Shown: one piece after another, positions 1-6,598 of the stretch | How positions within the stretch are numbered: the first letter of the stretch is position 1 | Layout of the letters: the number at the start of each line of letters is the position of its first letter | Origin: Clostridiales bacterium | GTDB taxonomy: Bacteria > Bacillota > Clostridia > Oscillospirales > QAMX01 | Length of the DNA stretch: 8,016 nucleotides | Assembly: GCA_016285815.1 (NCBI GenBank) | Contig: JAEERN010000007.1 | Coordinates: forward strand, 1 to 8,016 | Reading direction: 5' to 3' | The notes under the pieces: model-generated | What the model saw: the letters and a program-made list of their open reading frames with translations, nothing else | Told to the model about the DNA's origin: nothing | Databases searched by the model: none | Made by a program: the position numbers and the translations under genes

Positions 1-11
1 AAATCGCCTCT

Positions 12-51
12 GTGCAACCAAAGAGCCTTTTCCCGGTTCTCGCGGTTGCAC
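12..51. repeat. Long imperfect hairpin downstream of guaA
   Basis: GTGCAACC (12-19) pairs with GGTTGCAC (44-51), and inside it AGAGCC (22-27) pairs with GGTTCT (35-40) with one G-T wobble, around a 7-base loop. That is 14 pairs interrupted by a small internal loop. As guaA mRNA it would lie about 104 bases after the stop and be followed only by a short T run at the window edge, so it may be a 3'-end structure or part of a larger repeat element that continues to the left. Confidence 0.5.
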
Positions 52-64
52 GGCGGTTGCACGG
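43..64. repeat. Two perfect tandem copies of an 11-bp unit
   Basis: CGGTTGCACGG occurs at 43-53 and immediately again at 54-64. Each copy contains GGTTGCAC, which is also present in reverse orientation at 12-19 and 131-138. Confidence 0.85.
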
Positions 65-99
65 CACCATTCCCGCCAACTCGTCAAAACTCGGAATTG

Positions 100-119
100 C
101 CTGTAATTACAGGGTTTTT
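100..119 (+). terminator. Possible rightward terminator or operator-like palindrome
   Basis: CCTGTAATTACAGG (100-113) is a perfect 14-bp palindrome. On the plus strand it could fold into a 5-bp stem with an AATT loop, followed by G and five T (115-119) and, further on, six T (125-130). It could end a rightward gene located left of the window and converging on guaA. The stem is short, so an operator or chance palindrome is also possible. No comparable leftward terminator for guaA is seen in the window. Confidence 0.3.
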
Positions 120-154
120 CGGCGTTTTTTGTGCAACCAGCAAGCCTTTACGTT

Positions 155-1396
155 CTACTCCCACTCGATGGTCCCGGTCGGCTTGGGCGACAGGTCGAAG
201 CAGACGCGGTTCACGCCCTTGACCTCGGCCAGGATGCGGGCGGTGATCTTTTTCATCAGCGGCCACGGGATCTCGGCCACCTCGGCGGTCATGGCGTCCA
301 CCGTGTTGACCGCGCGCAGGATCACCGGCCACTCGAAGCAGCGGGCGTTGTCCTTCACGCCCACGGAGCGATAGTCCGGGATCAGCGTGAAGTACTGCCA
401 CACCTTGCCCTCCAGCCCGGCGGCGGCGAACTCCTCCCGCAGGATGGCGTCGCTCTCGCGGACGGCCTCCAGCCGGTCGCGGGTGATGGCCCCGAGGCAC
501 CGCACCCCGAGGCCCGGCCCCGGGAACGGCTGGCGGTAGACCATGCTGTCCGGCAGACCCAGCGCCTTGCCGACGGCGCGGACCTCGTCCTTGAACAGGA
601 ACTTCAGCGGCTCGACCAGCTCGAACTGCAGATCCTTGGGCAGACCGCCCACGTTGTGGTGCGCCTTGACGGCCTTGCCCGCCTTGGTGCCGCTCTCCAC
701 GATGTCGGGGTAGATGGTGCCCTGGGCCAGGAACTCGATACCGTCCAGCTTTTTGGCCTCTTCCGCGAACACGTCGATGAACTCCTTGCCGATGATCTTG
801 CGCTTCTGCTCGGGGTCCGAGACGCCCTCCAGCTTGCCGAGGAACCGGTCCACCGCGTCCACATAGATCAGCTTGGCGCCCAGCTCTTCCCGGAAGACCC
901 GGACCACCTGCTCGGGCTCGCCCTTGCGCAGAAGGCCGTGGTTCACGTGGACGCAGGTGAGCCGATCGCCGATGGCGCGGATCAGAAGCGCGGCCACCAC
1001 CGAGCTGTCCACACCGCCGGACAGGGCCAGGATGACGCGCTTTTCGCCGATCTGCGCGCGCATGAGCTCGATCTGGTCCGAGATGAAGTTGTCCATGTTC
1101 CAGTTGGCCTCGCAGCCGCATTCGTCGAAGAGGAAGCGGCGGAGCTCATCCTCCGCCGGAACGGCGGCGGCGTCCAGCGTCGGCAGGCCGCAGGCCGCCA
1201 GCGCCTCCGAGGGGGCGACGCCGTCCTCGCCCCGCAGGAAGACCAGGCCCTTGACGTTGGGCAGCGCTTCCAGCGCCGCCGCGGAGAGATCGCCCGGGTG
1301 TACTTCGCTGTACACGCCCAGAGCGCGTATGGCACGGGCCAGAGCGGAGTTCTCCGCGCTGCCCAGATCGATGACGAGAATCATGTCCTGTTTCAT
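155..1396 (-). CDS. guaA: GMP synthase with vestigial glutamine amidotransferase domain
   Basis: This enzyme makes GMP from XMP, ATP and ammonia in the cytoplasm. It has 413 residues, whereas typical bacterial GuaA has about 510-525. The synthetase part is complete: linker CGCEANWNMDNF (93-104), P-loop SGGVDSS (126-132), HHNVGGLP (246-253), the FKDEVR and RQPFPGPGLGVR segments (268-299), and the C-terminal dimerisation domain ending TIEWE (409-413), which binds XMP. The N-terminal class I amidotransferase domain is reduced to its first strands and helices: ILVIDLGS (6-13) and LGVYSEVHP (26-34) are recognisable. The oxyanion SGGP motif is degenerate (FLRGEDG, 53-59). After LPTLD (71-75), where the GICYG nucleophile elbow should follow, the sequence jumps to the linker; about 100 residues with the catalytic Cys, His and Glu are missing. 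The frame is open with no internal stop. Glutamine hydrolysis in cis looks impossible, so ammonia or a separate glutaminase must supply nitrogen (inference). It is transcribed alone from its own promoter. Confidence 0.93.
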   Translation of the reverse strand: MKQDMILVIDLGSAENSALARAIRALGVYSEVHPGDLSAAALEALPNVKGLVFLRGEDGVAPSEALAACGLPTLDAAAVPAEDELRRFLFDECGCEANWNMDNFISDQIELMRAQIGEKRVILALSGGVDSSVVAALLIRAIGDRLTCVHVNHGLLRKGEPEQVVRVFREELGAKLIYVDAVDRFLGKLEGVSDPEQKRKIIGKEFIDVFAEEAKKLDGIEFLAQGTIYPDIVESGTKAGKAVKAHHNVGGLPKDLQFELVEPLKFLFKDEVRAVGKALGLPDSMVYRQPFPGPGLGVRCLGAITRDRLEAVRESDAILREEFAAAGLEGKVWQYFTLIPDYRSVGVKDNARCFEWPVILRAVNTVDAMTAEVAEIPWPLMKKITARILAEVKGVNRVCFDLSPKPTGTIEWE

Positions 1397-1436
1397 GGTG
1401 CGACCGTCCTTTTCGATGCATAGATTTTCCGATAAA

Positions 1437-1466
1437 ATTTTACCACGGGCGGGGGGCCGGTGTCAA
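1437..1466 (-). promoter_or_regulatory. Sigma-70/SigA-type promoter of guaA
   Basis: On the minus strand a perfect -35 TTGACA (1461-1466) is followed by an 18-base spacer and a -10 TAAAAT (1437-1442, one base from consensus). Transcription would begin near 1430, giving a leader of about 33 bases before the guaA ATG at 1396. The leader contains the ribosome binding site AAAAGGA (1407-1413) and is too short for a purine riboswitch or attenuator. The A+T-rich -10 region stands out sharply from its GC-rich surroundings. The spacer is almost entirely G and C. Confidence 0.85.
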
Positions 1467-1484
1467 CGGCGAAGGCCCCCGCCC
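1447..1484. repeat. GC-rich inverted repeat around the guaA -35 box
   Basis: The plus-strand arms GGGCGGGGGGCC (1447-1458) and GGCCCCCGCCC (1474-1484) are complementary apart from one bulged base. The 15-base loop (1459-1473) contains the -35 box of the guaA promoter, and one arm fills most of the -35/-10 spacer. It is not followed by a T run at the right distance, so it is unlikely to be a second terminator. It could be an operator or a cruciform-forming element; function is unknown. Confidence 0.6.
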
Positions 1485-1498
1485 GGCGGCTTTTTGCG

Positions 1499-1544
1499 AA
1501 AAAAAGACGCCCGCTCCTCCGCGCAAGGCGGGGGAACGGACGTC
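1499..1544 (-). terminator. Intrinsic terminator after the DUF5684-like gene
   Basis: Read on the minus strand, the 17-base arm at 1528-1544 pairs with the arm at 1506-1522 across a 5-base loop (1523-1527), with one C/A mismatch and two G-T wobbles. The outer pairs are GACG/CGTC. A run of seven T (1505 down to 1499) follows directly. This is a textbook Rho-independent terminator for the upstream unit, and it separates that unit from guaA. There is no T run on the other side, so it should work only leftward. Confidence 0.92.
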
Positions 1545-1567
1545 CCGTCCCGGCCGGACGGCAGAGG

Positions 1568-1960
1568 TCAGGCGCCGACGTACCGTGCCCGGCCGAAGGC
1601 GAGGATCAGCGTGAAGAGATTGGGCAAAAGCCACAGACCGAACCCGAAGCCGACGCCCTTGCCGAAGGCCCGGGCCAGACGGAAGTTCAGGATGACGGCG
1701 TAGATCTCGCCGAAGACCGGGATCAGCAGAAGGAGCGTCTTCCAAGCGCTTCCCGCGGCGACCTTGACCAGAACGAACACGTTGACGACGGGGATCAGGG
1801 ACAGGATGCCGGGGCGGCCCGCCTTGGCGAAGATCCGCCACCAGGCGACGACCAGCAGCAGATAGACCGCGGCGGCGGCCACGGCGGCGCACACGGCGAG
1901 CGGGCCGGTGAAGGCGGTGCTGCCGGAAGAAGACGAGCTGTCGAGCAGAGACAGGGGCAT
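1568..1960 (-). CDS. Small four-helix membrane protein, DUF5684-like
   Basis: A 130-residue hydrophobic protein with a Ser-rich N-terminus (7-15) and four predicted membrane helices at about 19-41, 51-67, 72-92 and 104-122. The pattern WWRIFAKAGRPGILSLIPVVN (40-60), with a charged loop then Pro and Asn in the second helix, followed by RLARAFGKGVGFGFGLWLLP (94-113) and a C-terminal LAFGRARY, is typical of the DUF5684 membrane proteins common in Clostridia. The family assignment rests on memory of that pattern. Function is unknown and no enzymatic residues stand out. The ATG at 1960 has an AAGGAGG site 9 bases upstream, the strongest in the window, so it may be translated more efficiently than its neighbours. 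It starts 57 bases after the UPF0210 gene and ends 23 bases before a strong terminator stem, making it the last gene of the unit. Confidence 0.85.
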   Translation of the reverse strand: MPLSLLDSSSSSGSTAFTGPLAVCAAVAAAAVYLLLVVAWWRIFAKAGRPGILSLIPVVNVFVLVKVAAGSAWKTLLLLIPVFGEIYAVILNFRLARAFGKGVGFGFGLWLLPNLFTLILAFGRARYVGA

Positions 1961-1969
1961 GGCGTTTGT

Positions 1970-1976
1970 CCTCCTT
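1970..1976 (-). promoter_or_regulatory. Strong ribosome binding site of the DUF5684-like gene
   Basis: Minus-strand AAGGAGG, a full match to the anti-Shine-Dalgarno sequence, lies 9 bases before the ATG at 1960 and is preceded by an A run. It fixes the start of the small membrane protein gene. Confidence 0.85.
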
Positions 1977-2017
1977 TTTTCTTGCGGCGGCCGGAAGCGG
2001 CGCGCCGGATGGGCCGG

Positions 2018-3376
2018 TCAGTTGCGCTGGGAATGGATGGGCGCCGGGATGCGGCCGCCGCGGGCCAGGAACGCGGCGGGGCTGCCCGTGTGGACGGGCA
2101 TGATGGGCGCCTCGCCCCACAGGCCGCCGAAGACCACCCGTTCGCCGGCGGCCCGCCCCCAGGCGGGGATCAGGCGGACGGCGGTGGTCTTGTTGTTGAC
2201 CACGCCGATGGAGATCTCGTCGGCGATGATGGCGGAGAGCACTTCGGCCGGCGTGTCGCCCGGGACGGCGATCATGTCCAGACCCACGGAGCAGACCGCG
2301 GTCATGGCCTCGAGCTTGTCCACGGTCAGCGCGCCGCTTTCGGCGGCGCGGACCATGCCCGCGTCCTCCGAAACGGGGATGAAGGCGCCGGACAGGCCGC
2401 CCACGTGGCTGGAGGCCATGACGCCGCCCTTTTTGACCGCGTCGTTCAGCATGGCCAGACAGGCCGTGGTGCCGTGACAGCCGCAGACCTCCAGCCCCAT
2501 CTCCTCCAGGATCTCCGCTACCGAGTCGCCCACGGCGGGCGTGGGGGCCAGCGAAAGGTCCACGATGCCGAACTCTGCGCCCAGCCGGCGCGAGGATTCC
2601 GCGGCGATGAGCTGGCCCACGCGGGTGATCTTGAACGCCGTCTTTTTGATGACGTCCGCCAGCTCGGTCAGGCCGCAGCCGGGGTGGCGCAGGATGGCCG
2701 CCCGGACCACGCCGGGGCCGGAGACGCCGACGTTGATGGCGCATTCCGCCTCGCCGACGCCGTGATAGGCGCCGGCCATGAAGGGGTTGTCCTCGGGGAT
2801 GTTGGCGAAGACCACCAGCTTGGCGCAGCCGAAGGAGCCGCTCTCGCGGGTGCGATACGACGTCTCTTTCAGGATCCGGCCCATGCGGGACACGGCGTCC
2901 ATGTTGATGCCCGCGCGGGTGGTCGCCACGTTGACCGAAGAGCAGACCCGCTCCGTTTCGGCAAGGGCCTCGGGGATGGCGTCCAGCAGCCGCCGGTCGG
3001 CGTCGGTCATGCCCTTGTGGACCAGCGCGCTGTAGCCGCCGATGAAGTTCACGCCCACCGCCGCGGCGGCCCGGTCCATGGCCCGGGCCAGATCGGCGAA
3101 GTCGCCGCCGCCGCAGGCGGCCGCCACGGCGGAGATGGGCGAGACGGACACCCGCTTGTTGATGACGGGGATGCCGTACTCCTTTTCCAGTTCTTCGCCC
3201 ACGGCCACCAGCCGCTCGGCCCGGCGGCAGACCTTGTCGTAGATCTTGCCGCAGCAGCGCCCCAGGTCTTCCGAGGCACAGTCTAGCAGCGAGATGCCCA
3301 TGGTGATGGTGCGGATGTCGAGGTGCTCCTCGGTGATCATCTTGATGGTCTCGAGAATGTCGAGCGTGTTGAGCAT
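2018..3376 (-). CDS. UPF0210 / DUF711 PFL-fold protein of unknown function
   Basis: A 452-residue protein of the UPF0210 (DUF711) family, full length for the group. The family has a pyruvate-formate-lyase-like fold but no established reaction. Recognisable stretches are the N-terminus LDILETIKMITEEHLDIRTI (5-24), the segment INKRVSVSPIS (72-82), GINMDAVSRMG (156-166), FANIPEDNPFMAGAYHG (190-206) and the Cys/His/Gly-rich CGCHGTTACLAML (298-310), followed by HVGGLSGAFIPVSEDAGM. I see no glycyl-radical motif that would justify calling it a pyruvate formate-lyase. The ATG at 3376 is preceded by GAGG at a 6-base spacing. The gene is coupled to the ACT-domain gene upstream, and the two are likely to act together. 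No frameshift or missing block is evident. Confidence 0.9.
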   Translation of the reverse strand: MLNTLDILETIKMITEEHLDIRTITMGISLLDCASEDLGRCCGKIYDKVCRRAERLVAVGEELEKEYGIPVINKRVSVSPISAVAAACGGGDFADLARAMDRAAAAVGVNFIGGYSALVHKGMTDADRRLLDAIPEALAETERVCSSVNVATTRAGINMDAVSRMGRILKETSYRTRESGSFGCAKLVVFANIPEDNPFMAGAYHGVGEAECAINVGVSGPGVVRAAILRHPGCGLTELADVIKKTAFKITRVGQLIAAESSRRLGAEFGIVDLSLAPTPAVGDSVAEILEEMGLEVCGCHGTTACLAMLNDAVKKGGVMASSHVGGLSGAFIPVSEDAGMVRAAESGALTVDKLEAMTAVCSVGLDMIAVPGDTPAEVLSAIIADEISIGVVNNKTTAVRLIPAWGRAAGERVVFGGLWGEAPIMPVHTGSPAAFLARGGRIPAPIHSQRN

Positions 3377-3389
3377 GGCTGGCCTCGAT

Positions 3390-3659
3390 TCAGATCCGGT
3401 GCATGGAGTTGAAGATGTCCTCGTGCATGGCGCGGACGTCCAGTCCGAGGCGGCGGCCCAGATCGGCCAGCTCGTCCGCCAGCGCGCCGAAGGGCACGGT
3501 ACAGGCGCTGATGTCCGCCATCATGACCATGGCGAACAGGTCGGACATGACGGACTGGGTGATGTCGACGATGTTGACCCCGCGGCGCTTCAGCACGCCG
3601 GAGACCTCTGCGATGATGCCGACGGCGTCCTTGCCGACGACGGTGATGACTGCTCTCAT
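3390..3659 (-). CDS. ACT-domain protein (UPF0237 type)
   Basis: A stand-alone ACT domain of 89 residues, a beta-alpha-beta-beta-alpha-beta fold that usually binds amino acids or related small ligands. It begins MRAVITVVGKDAVGIIAEVSG; the GKDAVGIIAEVSGVL segment (9-23) is the glycine-containing ligand loop and first helix, and VNIVDITQSVM (28-38) is the next strand region. It matches the short UPF0237 proteins of Firmicutes and the ACT repeats of glycine-cleavage regulator GcvR. No DNA-binding or catalytic domain is attached. The gene starts 3 bases after the hemW stop, and its ribosome binding site (AAAGGA) lies inside the last hemW codons. It is followed after 13 bases by the UPF0210 gene, a pair often found together, so a regulatory or subunit role for that partner is a reasonable inference. 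The ligand is unknown. Confidence 0.9.
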   Translation of the reverse strand: MRAVITVVGKDAVGIIAEVSGVLKRRGVNIVDITQSVMSDLFAMVMMADISACTVPFGALADELADLGRRLGLDVRAMHEDIFNSMHRI

Positions 3660-3662
3660 AGG

Positions 3663-4781
3663 TTATGACATTCCTTTCAGAAGGATCTCGGAGATGATCT
3701 GGTTGGAGACGAGGAACCCCTCGGGGGTGAGGCGGAAGCCCGTCTCCGTGGGGGCGGCGAGGCCCCGGGCGGCGACGGCGGAGAGGACCTCCGCCGCGGC
3801 GCGGGCCGTCTCCGGCGCGAGGGAGGACAGGTCCAGCCCGGCGGCGGTGCGGAGAGAGAGCATGACGCGCTCTTCCTCCCGGTCGGTCTCTTCGGGAAGG
3901 GTCCCGTCGAAGACCGAGGAAAACGGGGCGGAAAAACCGGCCCCGCGCGGGAAATAGAACCGGCGGCCGCCGAAGTCGGAGTGGGCCGACGGGCCGAGGC
4001 CGACGTACTCGCCCAGGGTCCAGTACAGCAGATTATGCCGGCAGGCGCGCCCCGGACGGGCGAAGTTCGAGATCTCGTACTGCTCCAGCCCCGCGCCGGA
4101 GAGCGCGGCCGCGGCGGCGAGATAGGCGTCCGCCGTCTCGTCCCCGTCCGGCAGGCCGCGCCCGTCGGGATAGTCGCGCGCCATGGGCGTTCCGGGCTCC
4201 AGCTTCAGGCAATAGGCCGACAGGTGGGAGACGCCCGTTTCAAGGGCGGCCCGGACCGAGGACAGGACCCGCGGCACCGTCTGGCCGGGCAGGCCCAGCA
4301 TCAGATCGAGGCTGACGTTCTCAAAGCCCGCGGCAAAGGCGTCGGAGACGGTGCGCCGAACGTCGTCGGGGCCGTGCAGCCGGCCCAGCAGAGCCAGCTC
4401 GCCGGGATCGAAGCTCTGGGCGCCCACGGAGAGGCGGTTGAACCCGGCCCGCCGCAGGGCGGCGAGACCCGCCCGGTCCACGGTGGCGGGGTTGGCCTCG
4501 ACGCTGACCTCCGCGTCCGGGGCCAGACCGACGTCTGCCGCGGCATCCAGAAGGCGGACGAGCCGCGCGCGTCCCAGGACCGTGGGCGTGCCGCCGCCGA
4601 AATAGACGGAGGAAAAGGGCCGAAGTCCGGCGAGCCCGCGCAGCGCGCGGATCCGGCGGATCAGCGCCCCGGTATAGGCCTCCTGTGCGGCCTCGTCGCC
4701 CGGGGCGGAGAAAAAGTCGCAGTACCGGCACTTGGCCCGGCAGAAGGGGACGTGCAGGTACAGGCCCAGCGGCTCACTCAT
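3663..4781 (-). CDS. hemW: Radical SAM heme chaperone HemW (coproporphyrinogen III oxidase-like)
   Basis: A 372-residue radical-SAM protein of the HemN/HemW superfamily. The cluster motif is CRAKCRYCDF (Cys14, Cys18, Cys21). The residue two after the third Cys is Phe, as in HemW; true HemN enzymes have a fourth Cys there. FGGGTPT (61-67) is the SAM-binding glycine motif. HNLLYW (249-254) is the HNxxYW heme-binding signature of HemW. The C-terminal winged-helix-like segment LTPEGFLVSNQIISEIL (351-367) is present. HemW binds heme and inserts it into respiratory proteins; it is not a proven coproporphyrinogen dehydrogenase, although databases often label it so. The ATG at 4781 overlaps the lepA stop (shared bases 4774-4781) with no clear Shine-Dalgarno site, so initiation probably depends on lepA translation. 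The lepA-hemW order is a long-standing Firmicutes arrangement. hrcA, which often follows in bacilli, is absent here. Confidence 0.95.
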   Translation of the reverse strand: MSEPLGLYLHVPFCRAKCRYCDFFSAPGDEAAQEAYTGALIRRIRALRGLAGLRPFSSVYFGGGTPTVLGRARLVRLLDAAADVGLAPDAEVSVEANPATVDRAGLAALRRAGFNRLSVGAQSFDPGELALLGRLHGPDDVRRTVSDAFAAGFENVSLDLMLGLPGQTVPRVLSSVRAALETGVSHLSAYCLKLEPGTPMARDYPDGRGLPDGDETADAYLAAAAALSGAGLEQYEISNFARPGRACRHNLLYWTLGEYVGLGPSAHSDFGGRRFYFPRGAGFSAPFSSVFDGTLPEETDREEERVMLSLRTAAGLDLSSLAPETARAAAEVLSAVAARGLAAPTETGFRLTPEGFLVSNQIISEILLKGMS

Positions 4782-6579
4782 CCAGCTTGAGAACGGCCAT
4801 GAAGGCCTCGTGGGACAGGTTGACCGAGCCCACCGAGCGCATGCGCTTTTTGCCCTCTTTCTGCTTTTCCAGAAGCTTTTTCTTCCGGGTGATGTCGCCG
4901 CCGTAGCACTTGGCCAGCACGTCCTTGCGCAGGGCCTTGACCGTTTCGCGGGCGATGATCTTGCCGCCCACGGCGGCCTGGACGGGGATCTCGAACAGCT
5001 GGCGCGGGATGTTGTCCTTGAGCCGCTCGGCGATCTTGCGGGCGCGGGCATAGGCCTTGTCGCTGTGGACGATGAAGGACAGCGCGTCCACCGGCTCGCC
5101 GTTGAGCAGGATGTCCAGCTTGAGCAGCTGGGACGGACGATAGTCGATCAGCTCGTAGTCCAGCGAGGCATAGCCCTTGGTGCGGGATTTCAGCGAGTCG
5201 AAGAAGTCGTAGATGATCTCGTTCAGCGGCAGCTCGTAGCGCACCTCGACCCGGTCCGGGTCGAGGTAGTCGATCCCCTTGTGGATGCCGCGCCGCTCCT
5301 GGCACAGCTCCATGATGCTGCCGACGTACTCCGGCGGCGTGATGATGCTGGCCCGGACGAAGGGCTCGAAGGCGCAGTCGATCCCCGCGGGATCCGGCCA
5401 GTTCTGGGGGTTGTCGATGGTCACCTCTTCGCCGGAGCGCAGGCGGACCTTGTAGATGACGCTGGGGGCGGTGGTGATGATGTCGAAGTTGAACTCGCGC
5501 TCCAGCCGTTCCTGGATGATCTCCATGTGCAGAAGGCCCAGGAAGCCGCAGCGGAAGCCGAAGCCCAGCGCGGCGGAGGTCTCCGGCTCGAAGGACAGGG
5601 CCGCGTCGTTGAGCTGGAGCTTTTCCAGCGCGTCGCGCAGGTCGGGATAGCGGCTGCCGTCGTCGGGATAGATGCCGGAAAAGACCATGGACTGGGCCTT
5701 GCGGTAGCCGGGCAGGGGCTCGGCGGCGGGGCGGGCGGCAAGGGTGACCGTGTCGCCCACGGCGGTGTCCCGCAGGCTCTTGATGCTGGCGGTGAGATAG
5801 CCCACGCATCCGGGGCCCAGCTCGCCGCAGGGGGCCAGCCCCAGCGGGTGCATCTTGCCGATCTCCACCACGTCGAAATCCGCGCCGGTGGCCATCATGT
5901 GGACGGTGTCCCCCGTGCGGAGGGTGCCGTCGAAGATACGGAAGAACACGATGACGCCGCGATAAGGGTCGTACTGGCTGTCGAAGATCAGGGCCTTCAG
6001 CGGCGCGTCGGGGTCGCCCTTGGGCGGCGGCACGTCGCGGACGATCCGCTCCAGCACGTCCGGGATGTTCAGCCCCTGCTTGGCGGAGATGCAGGGCGCG
6101 TCCTCGGCCAGGATGCCGATGATGTCCTCGATCTCCTTTTTGGCCCGGGGCACGTCCGCCGCGGGCAGATCGATCTTGTTGATGACGGGCAGGATCTCCA
6201 GCCCGTTGTCCACGGCCAGATAGGTGTTGGAAAGGGTCTGGGCCTCGACGCCCTGGGACGCGTCCACCACCAGAAGCGCCGCCTCACAGGCGCGCAGCGA
6301 GCGCGAGACCTCGTAGTTGAAGTCCACGTGTCCCGGCGTGTCGATCAGGTTCAGCTCATAGGTCTTCCCGTCGGCGGCGGTATAGTTCAGGTTCACCGCC
6401 CGGGCCTTGATGGTGATGCCGCGCTCGCGCTCCAGCTCCATGTTGTCCAGAAGCTGGTCGGTCATGTCCCGGCTGCTGACGGCGGAGCAGGCCTCCAGAA
6501 GCCGGTCGGCCAGCGTGGACTTTCCGTGGTCGATGTGGGCGATGATGGAAAAATTGCGGATGTTTTCGGTGTTGGACAT
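4774..6579 (-). CDS. lepA: Elongation factor 4 (LepA), ribosomal back-translocating GTPase
   Basis: Full-length translational GTPase of 601 residues, the usual LepA size. LepA acts on the ribosome, where it has been assigned back-translocation and roles in 30S assembly and stress. The G-domain motifs are all present: G1 AHIDHGKS (14-21), G2 RGITIKA (53-59), G3 DTPGH (80-84), G4 NKID (134-137) and G5 SAK (165-167). The C-terminal EF4-specific domain is intact, with the KKKLLEKQKEGKKRM segment near the end and the terminus AVLKLDE. The start chosen is the ATG at 6579, because the protein then begins MSNTENIRNFSIIAHIDHG like other LepA proteins and an AAAAGGAA site lies 11 bases upstream. A longer reading from a TTG at 6645 would add 22 Pro/Gly-rich, non-homologous residues. 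The last 8 bases overlap hemW, implying translational coupling. Nothing is missing; identification is secure. Confidence 0.97.
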   Translation of the reverse strand: MSNTENIRNFSIIAHIDHGKSTLADRLLEACSAVSSRDMTDQLLDNMELERERGITIKARAVNLNYTAADGKTYELNLIDTPGHVDFNYEVSRSLRACEAALLVVDASQGVEAQTLSNTYLAVDNGLEILPVINKIDLPAADVPRAKKEIEDIIGILAEDAPCISAKQGLNIPDVLERIVRDVPPPKGDPDAPLKALIFDSQYDPYRGVIVFFRIFDGTLRTGDTVHMMATGADFDVVEIGKMHPLGLAPCGELGPGCVGYLTASIKSLRDTAVGDTVTLAARPAAEPLPGYRKAQSMVFSGIYPDDGSRYPDLRDALEKLQLNDAALSFEPETSAALGFGFRCGFLGLLHMEIIQERLEREFNFDIITTAPSVIYKVRLRSGEEVTIDNPQNWPDPAGIDCAFEPFVRASIITPPEYVGSIMELCQERRGIHKGIDYLDPDRVEVRYELPLNEIIYDFFDSLKSRTKGYASLDYELIDYRPSQLLKLDILLNGEPVDALSFIVHSDKAYARARKIAERLKDNIPRQLFEIPVQAAVGGKIIARETVKALRKDVLAKCYGGDITRKKKLLEKQKEGKKRMRSVGSVNLSHEAFMAVLKLDE

Positions 6580-6590
6580 CGTGGTCTTCG

Positions 6591-6598
6591 TTCCTTTT
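6591..6598 (-). promoter_or_regulatory. Ribosome binding site of lepA
   Basis: On the minus strand this reads AAAAGGAA, 11 bases before the ATG at 6579. The spacing is slightly long, but this is the only Shine-Dalgarno-like element near the homology-supported start, and it argues against the longer TTG start at 6645. Confidence 0.6.

Larger units (their letters stand above)
12..150. repeat. Pair of approximate 20-bp direct repeats
   Basis: The segments at 12-31 and 131-150 both read GTGCAACCA, three or so variable bases, then AGCCTTT; 16 of 20 positions agree. They lie 119 bases apart and bracket the tandem duplication and the palindrome. The span could be a small mobile or repeat element, but no transposase or clear terminal structure is visible. 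Confidence 0.45.

Noticed and set aside
12..150. CRISPR array from the repeated GTGCAACC motifs
   Set aside because: Copies are short, in mixed orientation and unevenly spaced, with no regular spacer length and no cas genes.
1100..1200. Frameshift hiding the missing GuaA amidotransferase segment
   Set aside because: Reading the other frames around the junction shows no GICYG-like or FHPE-like motif; the DNA for that segment is absent, not out of frame.
1397..1436. Guanine riboswitch or attenuator before guaA
   Set aside because: The leader between the predicted transcription start and the ATG is only about 33 bases and shows no aptamer-like stems.
1460..3286. 608-codon open frame on the plus strand
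   Set aside because: Antisense to the UPF0210 and DUF5684-like genes and spanning the terminator; composition is a typical shadow with no family motif.
3663..4781. Naming the gene hemN (oxygen-independent coproporphyrinogen III oxidase)
   Set aside because: The CxxxCxxCxF cluster motif and HNxxYW signature fit HemW; the fourth Cys of HemN is absent.
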